64,000 bases of DNA from Romeriopsis navalis LEGE 11480 (GTDB lineage Bacteria; Cyanobacteriota; Cyanobacteriia; Leptolyngbyales; Leptolyngbyaceae), in the NCBI RefSeq assembly GCF_015207035.1, contig NZ_JADEXQ010000008.1:1-64000 (forward strand). The letters are read 5' to 3'. Shown here one piece after another: positions 17,668 through 26,756 of this stretch. The notes under the pieces are model-generated. The model ran no database searches. It saw only the letters and a list, made by a program, of their open reading frames with translations, and had not been told where the DNA came from. Made by a program: the position numbers and the translations under genes. How positions within the stretch are numbered: position 1 is the stretch's first letter; every line of letters begins with the position of its first letter.

Positions 17668-20600
17668 TGTCGATACAAGCAGTGACCCATCAATCGGCGT
17701 TCAACGCACAACTCGCTGGGCAATCAAATTTGACGACAGCCCAGCAGTTGCTGTGGCTCGGGCAAAAACTAGCACCCGAATCATTGCTGTACAATATGGC
17801 GTTTCTCTTCACCTTCGACACCGCCATCGACCCAACGCATTTTCAAGCCGCATGGCAAAAATTACTGCAATGTAGCCATACCTTACGCAGCGTGATTGAG
17901 GAAGTTGACGGGGTGCCCCAACAGCGGGTCATGCAGTCATTCAATGGTCGCATTCCACTGATTGATTTGAGCCGTGAAGTTGCGCCCCAACAGGCACTCC
18001 AGAACTGGGCCAAAGCCCAAACGCAAAAACACTTCCAACTATCAGAGTGCTTAATTGATACAGCCCTCATTCAACTCAACAATCAGCAGTTTGTTTGGTA
18101 TCTCAATCAGCACCATCTGATTACCGACATTGCATCGGTGCACAACATTTATCAAACAATGGGCGAGTTTTATCGTCGATCGCGCGATGGCACGTTAGAC
18201 CAAGCCACCGAATTTCCCACAGCACCACCGCTATCACCGCCCTCAACGCAGGCAATTGACTACTGGAAAACGGTTCGAGCCACACCAGTCGCACTCTATC
18301 ATCGGACCGCCACGATTGTCGCCCCCCGCACCCGCCGCGTCTTCTGCGAACTGGGGCCCGCCCGCACCGCCCGGCTCCAACAATTAGCACTGGCATCCGA
18401 AGCGACGGCTTTGACACCGGCATTATCGTTATTTAATCTCATAGCCGGGATATTTTTTGCCTATCTGCATCGCGTCAGTGGAAGTGATTCAGTTAGTTTT
18501 GCGACCCCCGCCCACGGGCGACCGACGCGGGAAATGAAAGCGGCGATCGGCTGTTTTATTGAGCTATTCCCATTACAAACCGTCATTGACCCGGGCGAAA
18601 CATTCGCATCATTACTCACGAAAGTGAATGCGGCCAGTGGTCGCATGCTACGCCATGCCCAGCCAGGCAGCAGTGCATTTGCCGCCAGTCGCGACATGAA
18701 TGTGGTCCTGAACTTTATTCAGACAAAATTAGCCGACTTTGATGGCCGATCGGTCCAGGCCGAATGGGTCCATCCAGATGCCGGTGATCCGCGCCATCAT
18801 CTGCGTCTCCAGGTGCATGACTTCGACGATCGGGGCAGCTTGCAACTCCATTTCGATTTCAATTGCGATTTGTTCGACTCAGCGCTGCAAGATCGAGCCC
18901 CCAGTCATTTTCTCGCACTGGTCGATGCCATGCTGAACGATCGCCGGCAGCCAATTCACCAAGTTGCACTCATCAATGATGCCGAACGGCGCCAGTTAGA
19001 CAGTTGGGGGAAAAGCCCATCAAATAACATAGAAGCAACGGTTGTCCAAACGTTCGAAGCGCAAGTTGAGCGAACACCAACCGCTATCGCAGTTACCGAA
19101 AATCACACAACGCTAACTTACCAACAGCTCAATCGTCAAGCGAATCAACTCGCGCAGGACTTATGCCAGCGGGGGGTAACCCGCGAAACCTCCATTGCAA
19201 TTTGCCTCCGCCGATCAGCGGCAATGTTAGTTGCCATCTTGGGGATACTGAAGGCGGGCGGGACTTATGTACCGCTTGATCCAAAACAGCCGCAGGCGCG
19301 GATTGCGTATATTTTGCAAGACACACAGGCACAGCTGATCATCACACAGTCCGAATTCGCCGCGCAACTCCCGCATAAAACCGGGCTCCTCTTGCTCGAT
19401 CAAATTGATTTACAACAACAGTCACCGTACAACTTACCGACGCATCCGGCCCTGCATCAACTCGCATATCGACTCTACACTTCCGGTTCTACAGGCCAGC
19501 CCAAAGGAGTTGAAATCGAGCATCGATCGCTCGCCAACTATGTGCAGTGGGCTAATCAACAATATGTGCGTGACCGCCGACTGGCCTTTCCACTATTTTC
19601 GCCCCTGACATTCGATTTAACCGTAACGTCAATCTACCTACCGCTGGTATCGGGTGGCCAAATCGTGATTTATCCCGAAACAGCGGAGGCGATCGATTTG
19701 TCCTTGCAGCGCATCTTCACCGATGATGCGGTCGATGTCGTTAAGTTGACGCCTTCACATCTCTCACTGGTGCAAGGGATGAAAATTGGGTCCCGCGTCA
19801 AGACCTTAATTTTGGGCGGGGAAGATCTCAAGACATCCGTCGCGATGGCAATTGCCACGGCGAGCGATCATCCGATCGAAATTTATAACGAATATGGGCC
19901 AACGGAAGCAACGGTGGGCTGTATGATTCACCGGTTTCAACCGGCGCCCAATTCCCCAACATCCGTCTCGATCGGCCAGCCAGCCGCAGGAGCCGCTATC
20001 TATCTGCTGGACGCACAACTTAATCTTGTGCCCCAAGGGGCAGCGGGGGAGATTTTCATCGGCGGCCCCGGCTTAGCACGGGGATATCTCAATCAACCGG
20101 CGTTGACCGCGGATCGGTTTATTCAGTATGGCCAAACCCGACTCTACCGGACTGGCGATCGGGGCCGGTGGGAAGCGAACGGATGCCTGAGCTATGTTGG
20201 CCGGAACGATCGCCAAGTCAAAGTTCACGGCCATCGCATTGAACTCGGTGAGATTGAATCAAAGTTGATGACCCATCCGGCGATCGTCATGAGCGCGATC
20301 AAACTGATCAGCACCACCACAAGCCCGGCCTTAGATAGACCAATCACCTATTGCACAAGCTGCGGGATTGCTTCAAATTATCCAGGTGTCAGCTTTGATT
20401 CGCAGGGCATCTGTACCATCTGCCATACCTATGAAACCTATCGACATCGGACAGCGCAATACTTTAAATCACTTAATCAACTCCAAACCCAACTCGATGC
20501 CGCACGACAGCGAAAACAAGGTAAATATGATTGCATGATGCTGCTCAGTGGCGGCAAAGATAGCACCTATGCCCTGGCTCAGTTGGTGGATATGGGCTTT

Positions 20601-23162
20601 GAAGTATTCGCCTTTACCCTCGACAACGGCTATATTTCCGAGGAGGCAAAAGCCAATATCCGCCGCGTGGTTAAAACGCTCAACGTGGACCATCAGTTTG
20701 GCTCCACACCCGCGATGAATGAGATTTTTGTCGATAGCCTCAACCGTCATTGTAATGTTTGTAATGGGTGCTTTAAAACAATCTATACGCTCAGTATGAA
20801 ATTGGCTTATGAGCGGGGAATCCCCTGTATTGTGACCGGCTTATCTCGCGGACAGTTTTTTGAGACACGACTGACAGAAGAATGGTTTACGAACTTATTC
20901 GGTCAGACAGAATTTGATGTCGATCAGATTGATGCGACGATTCTTGAAGCCCGTAAAGTCTATCACCGCACCAATGATGCCGTTTCACATCTGATGGATG
21001 TTGAGGTATTTCAAACGGATGACATTTTTAATCGCGTCGAAATCATCGATTTCTATCGTTATTGTGAGGTTGAGCTGGCCGAAATGTTAGCCTTCCTACG
21101 CGACCATGTCCCGTGGATTCGACCATCGGATACGGGCCGATCGACCAATTGTCTGATTAATAATGTCGGCATCCATCTGCATACGCAGAAACGGGGCTAT
21201 CACAACTATGCATTGCCCTACAGTTGGGATGTGCGCATGGGACATAAAACCCCAGAAGCCGCGATCGATGAACTAAATGATGCAATTAATGTGGCAGAAG
21301 TCGAGCGCATCTTAGAAGAGATTGGGTACAAGGATGAATCCGGGGAACAACTCGTCGCCTACTACCATGGGACCGCCACCGCCACCGAGCTCCGGATCTT
21401 TCTAGCAAAGCATTTGCCGAGTAATTTAGTGCCAACGCATTTCATTCAACTCGACCAAATGCCGCTGACGGCGAATGGCAAAGTGGATTTTGCCGCATTA
21501 CCGCCGCCCCAAACAAGCCGCCCCGAATTACAGTCACCATTTGTTGCCGCCACAACGACGATCGAAAAAACCTTGGTTCAACTGTGGCAACAGGTTCTGA
21601 AAGTCAACCAAATTGGCATTCACGATCACTTCTTCGATTTGGGGGGTGATTCCATCATGGCGATCCAAATTGCCGCCCGGATGTCGGAAGGTGGCTTGAG
21701 CCTATCTCCCAACCAAATTTTCCAACATCCAACCATCGCGGCACTGACCCAGGTGGTGACGCTGGAAGTCAACACCGAACAGGAAGTCCTCACGGGGAGC
21801 ATCCCACTGACACCGATCCAGCAAGCATTCTTCGAACAACGGCCACCAGAACCGGAACAATTCACCCAAACCGTATTACTGGATGTCGCCACCCCAGTTG
21901 ATTCATCAATCCTCAAAGCCGCTTTAGCCGCATTAATTACACATCACGATAGTTTGCGCTTACGTTATGAGCCAACGGCCAACGGTTGGGAGCAGTATTA
22001 CCAAACCACCACACCCGCAGTCGAACTCACACAAGTCGATCTCTCTACCGCCGCAGCGCAACAGCAACAAATCGCATCTAGCGTTGCACAATTGCAAACC
22101 CAGCTCAATCTAACTAAGGGCGATTTGCTCCGGACGGCAATCTTTAATTTAGGGAGTCGCACCCGCCTGGCACTGATCGTACATCACTTAGCGATCGATG
22201 CTGTTTCTTGGCTGACGCTGTTAAAGGATTTAGAAACCGCTTACATGCAGCTGAGCCAGGGCCAAACCGTCCTCCTCCCACTCAAAACGAGTGCCTTTAA
22301 AACTTGGGCCGATGGACTGAGCCAAGTGTCACTTGCGCCAGCCGAAATTGACTACTGGCTCAGCCAAGACACAATTACAGCGACAATCACACCACACGAT
22401 TGCCCCCCCCAGCGAAACGCCATAACGCAGAACATATCACGCCAACTCAGCCATGAACTCACCGAGAAGTTTATCCAGCTGCCACAGCGGGGGAGACCGG
22501 AAGAACTGCTCCTCACCGCACTCACCTTAGCGATGCAGCAACAAACGGGCCAATCCAGTTTACGGATTGACTTGGAAGGGCACGGACGGGAAGAACCACT
22601 GGTCCCAGGTATCCGACTGATTCGCACGATCGGCTGGTTTACCTCGCTATTTCCGATTACGCTGACTGCCAAATCGCAGCCAAAAGCCACCTTAGAGTCG
22701 GTGCAAAGGACGTTGCAACAAATCCCCACCAATGGGATTGGCTACGGGATTTTGCGCTATTTCAGCCCACATTCGCAGCGGCTAAAGGCACAACCCCAGG
22801 CGGAAATCTTATTTAATTATCTTGGCAACTTGGAGCAAATATTCACCCCGACGTCGATGTTCCGACTGGCTGAACCATTACAGGTTTCGCGCAGTCCCCG
22901 CCAAATTCGATCACACCCGATCGACATCACGGCTTTAATCCACAACGGTCAACTGCAAGTCGATTGGCAATACAGCGGGCTGTCCCGTACAGTCGTCGAA
23001 CAACTCGCCGATGAGATGATGAAACAGGTGCAAGACCTGCTCAATCGGGACGCTGAACCAACACGGGTGGAAGATTTCCCACTCGCTAACTTGAATCAGC
23101 AAAAACTGAATAAATTAGCCGCGCTGCTCGGTGAGACAACAGAGACGGAGGATGAGTCATGA
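17667..23162 (+). CDS. NRPS 1: C-A(PP-loop ATPase insert)-T-E
   Basis: Complete elongation module of 1831 residues. The condensation domain (about 15-430) has HHLITDI near 149. The A domain front (about 450-885) has A3 YTSGSTGQPKG near 603 and A8 GRNDRQVKVHGHRIELGE near 845. Specificity residues read by eye from D650 onward are D-L-T-K-I-G-E-V-G, one conservative change from the asparagine code DLTKLGEVG. An inserted domain (about 885-1220) has a zinc-ribbon-like C896xxC899...C916xxC919, a PP-loop SGGKDST at 961, and C1029xxC1032xxC1035. The A-domain tail resumes at EQLVAYYHG and has A10 PLTANGKVD. The T domain has Ser1329 in LGGDS. The E domain has HHLAIDAVSW, DLEGHGRE and NYLGN. The insert resembles ATP-dependent thiolases (TtuA/TtcA) and amidotransferases (WbpG/PseA), so amide modification of Asn is inferred. 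Confidence 0.93.
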   Translation: MSIQAVTHQSAFNAQLAGQSNLTTAQQLLWLGQKLAPESLLYNMAFLFTFDTAIDPTHFQAAWQKLLQCSHTLRSVIEEVDGVPQQRVMQSFNGRIPLIDLSREVAPQQALQNWAKAQTQKHFQLSECLIDTALIQLNNQQFVWYLNQHHLITDIASVHNIYQTMGEFYRRSRDGTLDQATEFPTAPPLSPPSTQAIDYWKTVRATPVALYHRTATIVAPRTRRVFCELGPARTARLQQLALASEATALTPALSLFNLIAGIFFAYLHRVSGSDSVSFATPAHGRPTREMKAAIGCFIELFPLQTVIDPGETFASLLTKVNAASGRMLRHAQPGSSAFAASRDMNVVLNFIQTKLADFDGRSVQAEWVHPDAGDPRHHLRLQVHDFDDRGSLQLHFDFNCDLFDSALQDRAPSHFLALVDAMLNDRRQPIHQVALINDAERRQLDSWGKSPSNNIEATVVQTFEAQVERTPTAIAVTENHTTLTYQQLNRQANQLAQDLCQRGVTRETSIAICLRRSAAMLVAILGILKAGGTYVPLDPKQPQARIAYILQDTQAQLIITQSEFAAQLPHKTGLLLLDQIDLQQQSPYNLPTHPALHQLAYRLYTSGSTGQPKGVEIEHRSLANYVQWANQQYVRDRRLAFPLFSPLTFDLTVTSIYLPLVSGGQIVIYPETAEAIDLSLQRIFTDDAVDVVKLTPSHLSLVQGMKIGSRVKTLILGGEDLKTSVAMAIATASDHPIEIYNEYGPTEATVGCMIHRFQPAPNSPTSVSIGQPAAGAAIYLLDAQLNLVPQGAAGEIFIGGPGLARGYLNQPALTADRFIQYGQTRLYRTGDRGRWEANGCLSYVGRNDRQVKVHGHRIELGEIESKLMTHPAIVMSAIKLISTTTSPALDRPITYCTSCGIASNYPGVSFDSQGICTICHTYETYRHRTAQYFKSLNQLQTQLDAARQRKQGKYDCMMLLSGGKDSTYALAQLVDMGFEVFAFTLDNGYISEEAKANIRRVVKTLNVDHQFGSTPAMNEIFVDSLNRHCNVCNGCFKTIYTLSMKLAYERGIPCIVTGLSRGQFFETRLTEEWFTNLFGQTEFDVDQIDATILEARKVYHRTNDAVSHLMDVEVFQTDDIFNRVEIIDFYRYCEVELAEMLAFLRDHVPWIRPSDTGRSTNCLINNVGIHLHTQKRGYHNYALPYSWDVRMGHKTPEAAIDELNDAINVAEVERILEEIGYKDESGEQLVAYYHGTATATELRIFLAKHLPSNLVPTHFIQLDQMPLTANGKVDFAALPPPQTSRPELQSPFVAATTTIEKTLVQLWQQVLKVNQIGIHDHFFDLGGDSIMAIQIAARMSEGGLSLSPNQIFQHPTIAALTQVVTLEVNTEQEVLTGSIPLTPIQQAFFEQRPPEPEQFTQTVLLDVATPVDSSILKAALAALITHHDSLRLRYEPTANGWEQYYQTTTPAVELTQVDLSTAAAQQQQIASSVAQLQTQLNLTKGDLLRTAIFNLGSRTRLALIVHHLAIDAVSWLTLLKDLETAYMQLSQGQTVLLPLKTSAFKTWADGLSQVSLAPAEIDYWLSQDTITATITPHDCPPQRNAITQNISRQLSHELTEKFIQLPQRGRPEELLLTALTLAMQQQTGQSSLRIDLEGHGREEPLVPGIRLIRTIGWFTSLFPITLTAKSQPKATLESVQRTLQQIPTNGIGYGILRYFSPHSQRLKAQPQAEILFNYLGNLEQIFTPTSMFRLAEPLQVSRSPRQIRSHPIDITALIHNGQLQVDWQYSGLSRTVVEQLADEMMKQVQDLLNRDAEPTRVEDFPLANLNQQKLNKLAALLGETTETEDES

Positions 23163-25948
23163 AAAATGTTGCCGATATCTACCCGCTTTCCCCGGCACAG
23201 TTGGGCATGCTATTTCATACCCTGTCAAATCCGCAATCAGGCGTCTACATCAATCAATATACCGGCGAAATTCAGGGAAATTTGCAACCCAATTTATTTC
23301 GTCAGGCTTGGCAACAAACAATTAATCGACATCCTGTTTTACGCACAGTCTTTCTGTGGGAGGGCTTAGATGACCCGCTCCAAGTGGTCCGGCAGCAGGT
23401 CGATTTACCTTGGCAAGAACTCGATTGGCAACAGGCAAGTCCTGCGACTCAAGCCCAGCAACTCAATGATTTTTTGCAAGCCGATCGCCACCAAGGCTTC
23501 GACCTCGCCCAAGCGCCCCTGCTCCGGTTCACCATCATCCACTTGAGCGAACACAATTATCGGTTCATTTGGAGTTCACATCACCTGCTGTTTGATGGCT
23601 GGTCGCTGCCGCTGATCTGGCAAGATATGCTGGCCTACTATGCCGCCTTAAAACAGGATCAACCGGCCCAAATTGGCCGCTTGCGCCCGTATCGCGATTA
23701 CATCGCTTGGCAGCAAGCCCAAACGCATCCTCACAAGGAGGCTTTTTGGCGCGCTCAACTCCAGGAATTTTCCGAGCCAACGCCCTTGCCCGCCGCCCGC
23801 ACCGTCCCTCAAGCAACCGGCGAACGCTATCAACAACAGACGAAATTAATCAACTCATCACTCACCACAAATCTCGCGACAATCGCCCGGCAAAATCGAC
23901 TCACACTGAACACAATCATTCAAGGTTTATGGGCGGTCTTACTACATCACTATAGTGGCAATGACAAAATCATCTATGGTTCAGTCATGTCCGGTCGACC
24001 GGCTGAGTTAGCGGATGTAGAAACCATGGTGGGACTCTTTATTAATACCGTCCCCGTCTGTATCAGCATCGAACCCGAACAAACCGTGATTGATTGGCTC
24101 CAAGACCGCCAACAGCAACTGTTAACTTTACGCCAGTACGAATCAACCCCGCTGACGGAGATTCAACACTGGAGTAATTTACCGATTGGTCGATCGCTGT
24201 TTGAAAGCATTGTTGTATTTGAAAACTATCCCACGGCCATCGCGCCCGACATGGGATTTACAACACATAATGTGCAATACCTGGAGCAAAGCAACTATCC
24301 CCTCGCACTATTAGTTTTGCCGGGAGCGTCTTTAGAATTCATCCTCCTATACGATCCCGGAAAATTTGCTGACGGTGCCGTCAAGAATTTACTGAATCAC
24401 CTGGAACAATTGGTTCAAGCCATAATCACAGCACCGCAAAGCCGCTTAAACCAACTGCCCAACATCAACCCAACACTCCAGCAAACCCATACCAACGGCC
24501 CAGCGCTGCATTACCCGCGAGATCGCGGCATTCATCAACTGATTGAGGCTCAGGTCAACCAGACACCTGAGGCAATTGCCGTCAAATTTGCCGACATGAC
24601 ACTCACCTATGCTGAACTAAATCAACGGGCCAATCAACTCGCATATTATTTGCGATCGCAGGGCATTGCAACTGGGAGCAGAGTTGCAATTTGTCTGCCC
24701 CGATCGACCGAAATGATCGTCAGCATTGTGGCCGTACTCAAAGCCGGAGCCGCCTATGTACCGCTCGATCCAAGTTATCCAGCTGCACGACTGGAATATT
24801 GCTTCGCGGATACGGCACCCCAAATTTGTTTAACTCAACAATCGATCAAAATCGCCACTGGCGACACGTCCCGAGTTGATTTAGATGACCCAAATCGATC
24901 ATTTCAGAACTGTCCATCAAGCAATCTGGAGCATATTTCGAGCAGTAACAATCTGGCCTATATTATCTATACCTCTGGCTCCACCGGCAAACCCAAAGGG
25001 GTCATGGTCAGTCACCAAAATCTCATCCATTCCACAATGGCACGGTTTCACGTTTATGCCGAACCGGTTGGCCGGTTTCTACTCCTCTCATCCATTGCCT
25101 TCGATAGTTCCGTCGCCGGTATTTTTTGGACATTATGCCAGGGTGGCACACTCGTAATTGCCCCAGAGCGCATCGAACAGGATTTACAGCAGCTTACCCA
25201 GCTCATCAGTCAGGCCAAAATCACGCATACCCTCTGTGTCCCAACGCTCTACAACCTCTTGATTGATGCCGCTGTGCCGCACCAATTGCGCACATTAAAA
25301 ACGGTGATTGTCGCGGGCGAAGCCTGCTCCCGGAATTTAGTGAAACAACATTACACGCAGCTGGCCCAGACGCAACTGTACAACGAATATGGTCCCACCG
25401 AAGCCACCGTTTGGTGTACTGCCGCACAGATTCCACACGAACCATCCGCCGGTCCAATCACGATCGGCAAACCGATTCCCAATACCCAAATACAGATTCT
25501 CGACGAGGCCCAACGCCCCGTGCCGATCGGGGCGATTGGCGAAATCTACATCAGTGGTGATGGCGTCACCAACGGGTATCTCAACCAACCCGAACGGACT
25601 GCGGCGACATTCCATCGTCAGGCCGCCCCGGCTAGTCGTCTCTACAAAACTGGCGATCGCGGTCGCTACCGCGCCGATGGCAATTTGGAATGGCTGGGAC
25701 GGAACGATCGCCAAGTCAAAATTCGCGGTTATCGGATTGAACTAGGCGAAGTGGAGGATGCCTTATTGCAGCAGCCCAATATCCAGGAAGCGGTGGTGAT
25801 CAACAAGTCCGTCATGCCATTAGCCGAAAGTGTCGAGCAATTAGTCACAGCATTAGGCACATTAAGCGATCCCCAGGCAGAACATTTACTCACCCTGGCC
25901 GAGTCGGATCAGCAACCGGGGAAGTCGCCGCCGCTAAGCCTTGAGTAA
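23159..25948 (+). CDS. NRPS 2a: C plus N-terminal part of a split A domain
   Basis: A 929-residue protein overlapping the NRPS 1 stop by 4 bp (ATGA). The condensation domain (1-430) has HHLLFDGWS near 141 and follows an E domain, so it should accept a D-configured upstream residue. The A domain (about 460-885) has A3 YTSGSTGKPKG near 603, NEYGPTEATVW, A7 YKTGDRG and A8 GRNDRQVKIRGYRIELGEVE. It then stops: no A9, A10 Lys or carrier domain follows, only a tail of about 45 residues with a leucine-rich helix (LVTALGTLSDPQAEHLLTL) that could dock to a partner. Pocket residues read D-S-A-L-I-A-E-V-W, a code I cannot assign. The missing A10 and carrier parts are in the protein encoded at 28173-30176. 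Confidence 0.92.
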   Translation: MKNVADIYPLSPAQLGMLFHTLSNPQSGVYINQYTGEIQGNLQPNLFRQAWQQTINRHPVLRTVFLWEGLDDPLQVVRQQVDLPWQELDWQQASPATQAQQLNDFLQADRHQGFDLAQAPLLRFTIIHLSEHNYRFIWSSHHLLFDGWSLPLIWQDMLAYYAALKQDQPAQIGRLRPYRDYIAWQQAQTHPHKEAFWRAQLQEFSEPTPLPAARTVPQATGERYQQQTKLINSSLTTNLATIARQNRLTLNTIIQGLWAVLLHHYSGNDKIIYGSVMSGRPAELADVETMVGLFINTVPVCISIEPEQTVIDWLQDRQQQLLTLRQYESTPLTEIQHWSNLPIGRSLFESIVVFENYPTAIAPDMGFTTHNVQYLEQSNYPLALLVLPGASLEFILLYDPGKFADGAVKNLLNHLEQLVQAIITAPQSRLNQLPNINPTLQQTHTNGPALHYPRDRGIHQLIEAQVNQTPEAIAVKFADMTLTYAELNQRANQLAYYLRSQGIATGSRVAICLPRSTEMIVSIVAVLKAGAAYVPLDPSYPAARLEYCFADTAPQICLTQQSIKIATGDTSRVDLDDPNRSFQNCPSSNLEHISSSNNLAYIIYTSGSTGKPKGVMVSHQNLIHSTMARFHVYAEPVGRFLLLSSIAFDSSVAGIFWTLCQGGTLVIAPERIEQDLQQLTQLISQAKITHTLCVPTLYNLLIDAAVPHQLRTLKTVIVAGEACSRNLVKQHYTQLAQTQLYNEYGPTEATVWCTAAQIPHEPSAGPITIGKPIPNTQIQILDEAQRPVPIGAIGEIYISGDGVTNGYLNQPERTAATFHRQAAPASRLYKTGDRGRYRADGNLEWLGRNDRQVKIRGYRIELGEVEDALLQQPNIQEAVVINKSVMPLAESVEQLVTALGTLSDPQAEHLLTLAESDQQPGKSPPLSLE

Positions 25949-25976
25949 TTCTGGAACGATTCAGGGAGAACACACG

Positions 25977-26687
25977 ATGAACATCAAAACCGCTTGGTTG
26001 AAATACACAATTGCCCGAGTGCTCAAGAAACTGAGAATTCGCCGGGGGAGCCAATTAAAACAGCAGTTACTGCGTGAAGGGCGGACGCGCTGGGTCGATC
26101 TTGGCAGCAGTCATTTTGAGGAGGGGTTTATGTGTGTGAATCTGCACGCCAGCGAAGACCTCGCACCTCACCTGGCCACAAGATACTATCAAGCGAATCT
26201 GGCAGCCCTGAGTGCGGACGATCGCGAACAGTTAGGTCAGTTTGATTTAATCCGGATGCAGCATGTTTTTGAACATTTCAGCTTTGAAGCCGGGGAAGAG
26301 CTGCTTAAATTCTGTGCCAGTATGCTCAAACCCGGTGGCTATCTCTTGATCACAGTCCCGGACTTACGGCTCCACATCAATGGTTATCTCACCAATTATC
26401 GCCATATGGATTACTTCCGCACATATGCTCGCCGTCGCCTCCCGGATGATGCCCCTGCCAGTTTTATGTTTGCCTTTCATGCCCACCAATTTGGCTATGC
26501 TCCGGTTGAAGAACCGGGCCAAGTCCATAAATGGTGTTATGACTACGAAGGCTTAAAATACCAGCTCGAAAAAGTCAATGCATTCCAGCAGATCAAACGC
26601 CTCGACTTACTCCATCCTTGGGCCGCAGTCCCCTTCACCCACAACGTCCCCCTGGAGGATCTTTGCATGATTGCGCAGAAAATCTAA
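25977..26687 (+). CDS. SAM-dependent methyltransferase (class I, COG4627-like)
   Basis: Class I methyltransferase of about 236 residues. An AGGGAG site about 10 nt upstream fixes the ATG at 25977. Features are WVDLGSSHFEEGF (motif I, where the usual LGCG reads LGSS), FDLIRMQHVFEHF (the HxxEH motif of the group), and MLKPGGYLLITVPDL (motif III). The C-terminal YDYEGLKYQLEKV segment fits predicted methyltransferases of sugar/peptide gene clusters. It lies exactly where the split A domain is broken, the position at which N-methyltransferase domains are found inside fused A domains. The group differs from those N-MT domains, so O- or N-methylation of the peptide or of its sugar are both possible. 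Confidence 0.85.
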   Translation: MNIKTAWLKYTIARVLKKLRIRRGSQLKQQLLREGRTRWVDLGSSHFEEGFMCVNLHASEDLAPHLATRYYQANLAALSADDREQLGQFDLIRMQHVFEHFSFEAGEELLKFCASMLKPGGYLLITVPDLRLHINGYLTNYRHMDYFRTYARRRLPDDAPASFMFAFHAHQFGYAPVEEPGQVHKWCYDYEGLKYQLEKVNAFQQIKRLDLLHPWAAVPFTHNVPLEDLCMIAQKI

Positions 26688-26756
26688 CCAGCGCCATCAT
26701 TACTTCAAGCACGGGGAATCGGTTGATCAAGTCATGCTAGTGGAGAAGTTGGAACG

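Noticed and set aside
17667-19000. NRPS 1 condensation domain inactive because HHxxxDG reads HHLITDI
   Set aside because: Only the final Gly of the motif is changed and the catalytic His and the Asp are kept, so activity is not excluded.
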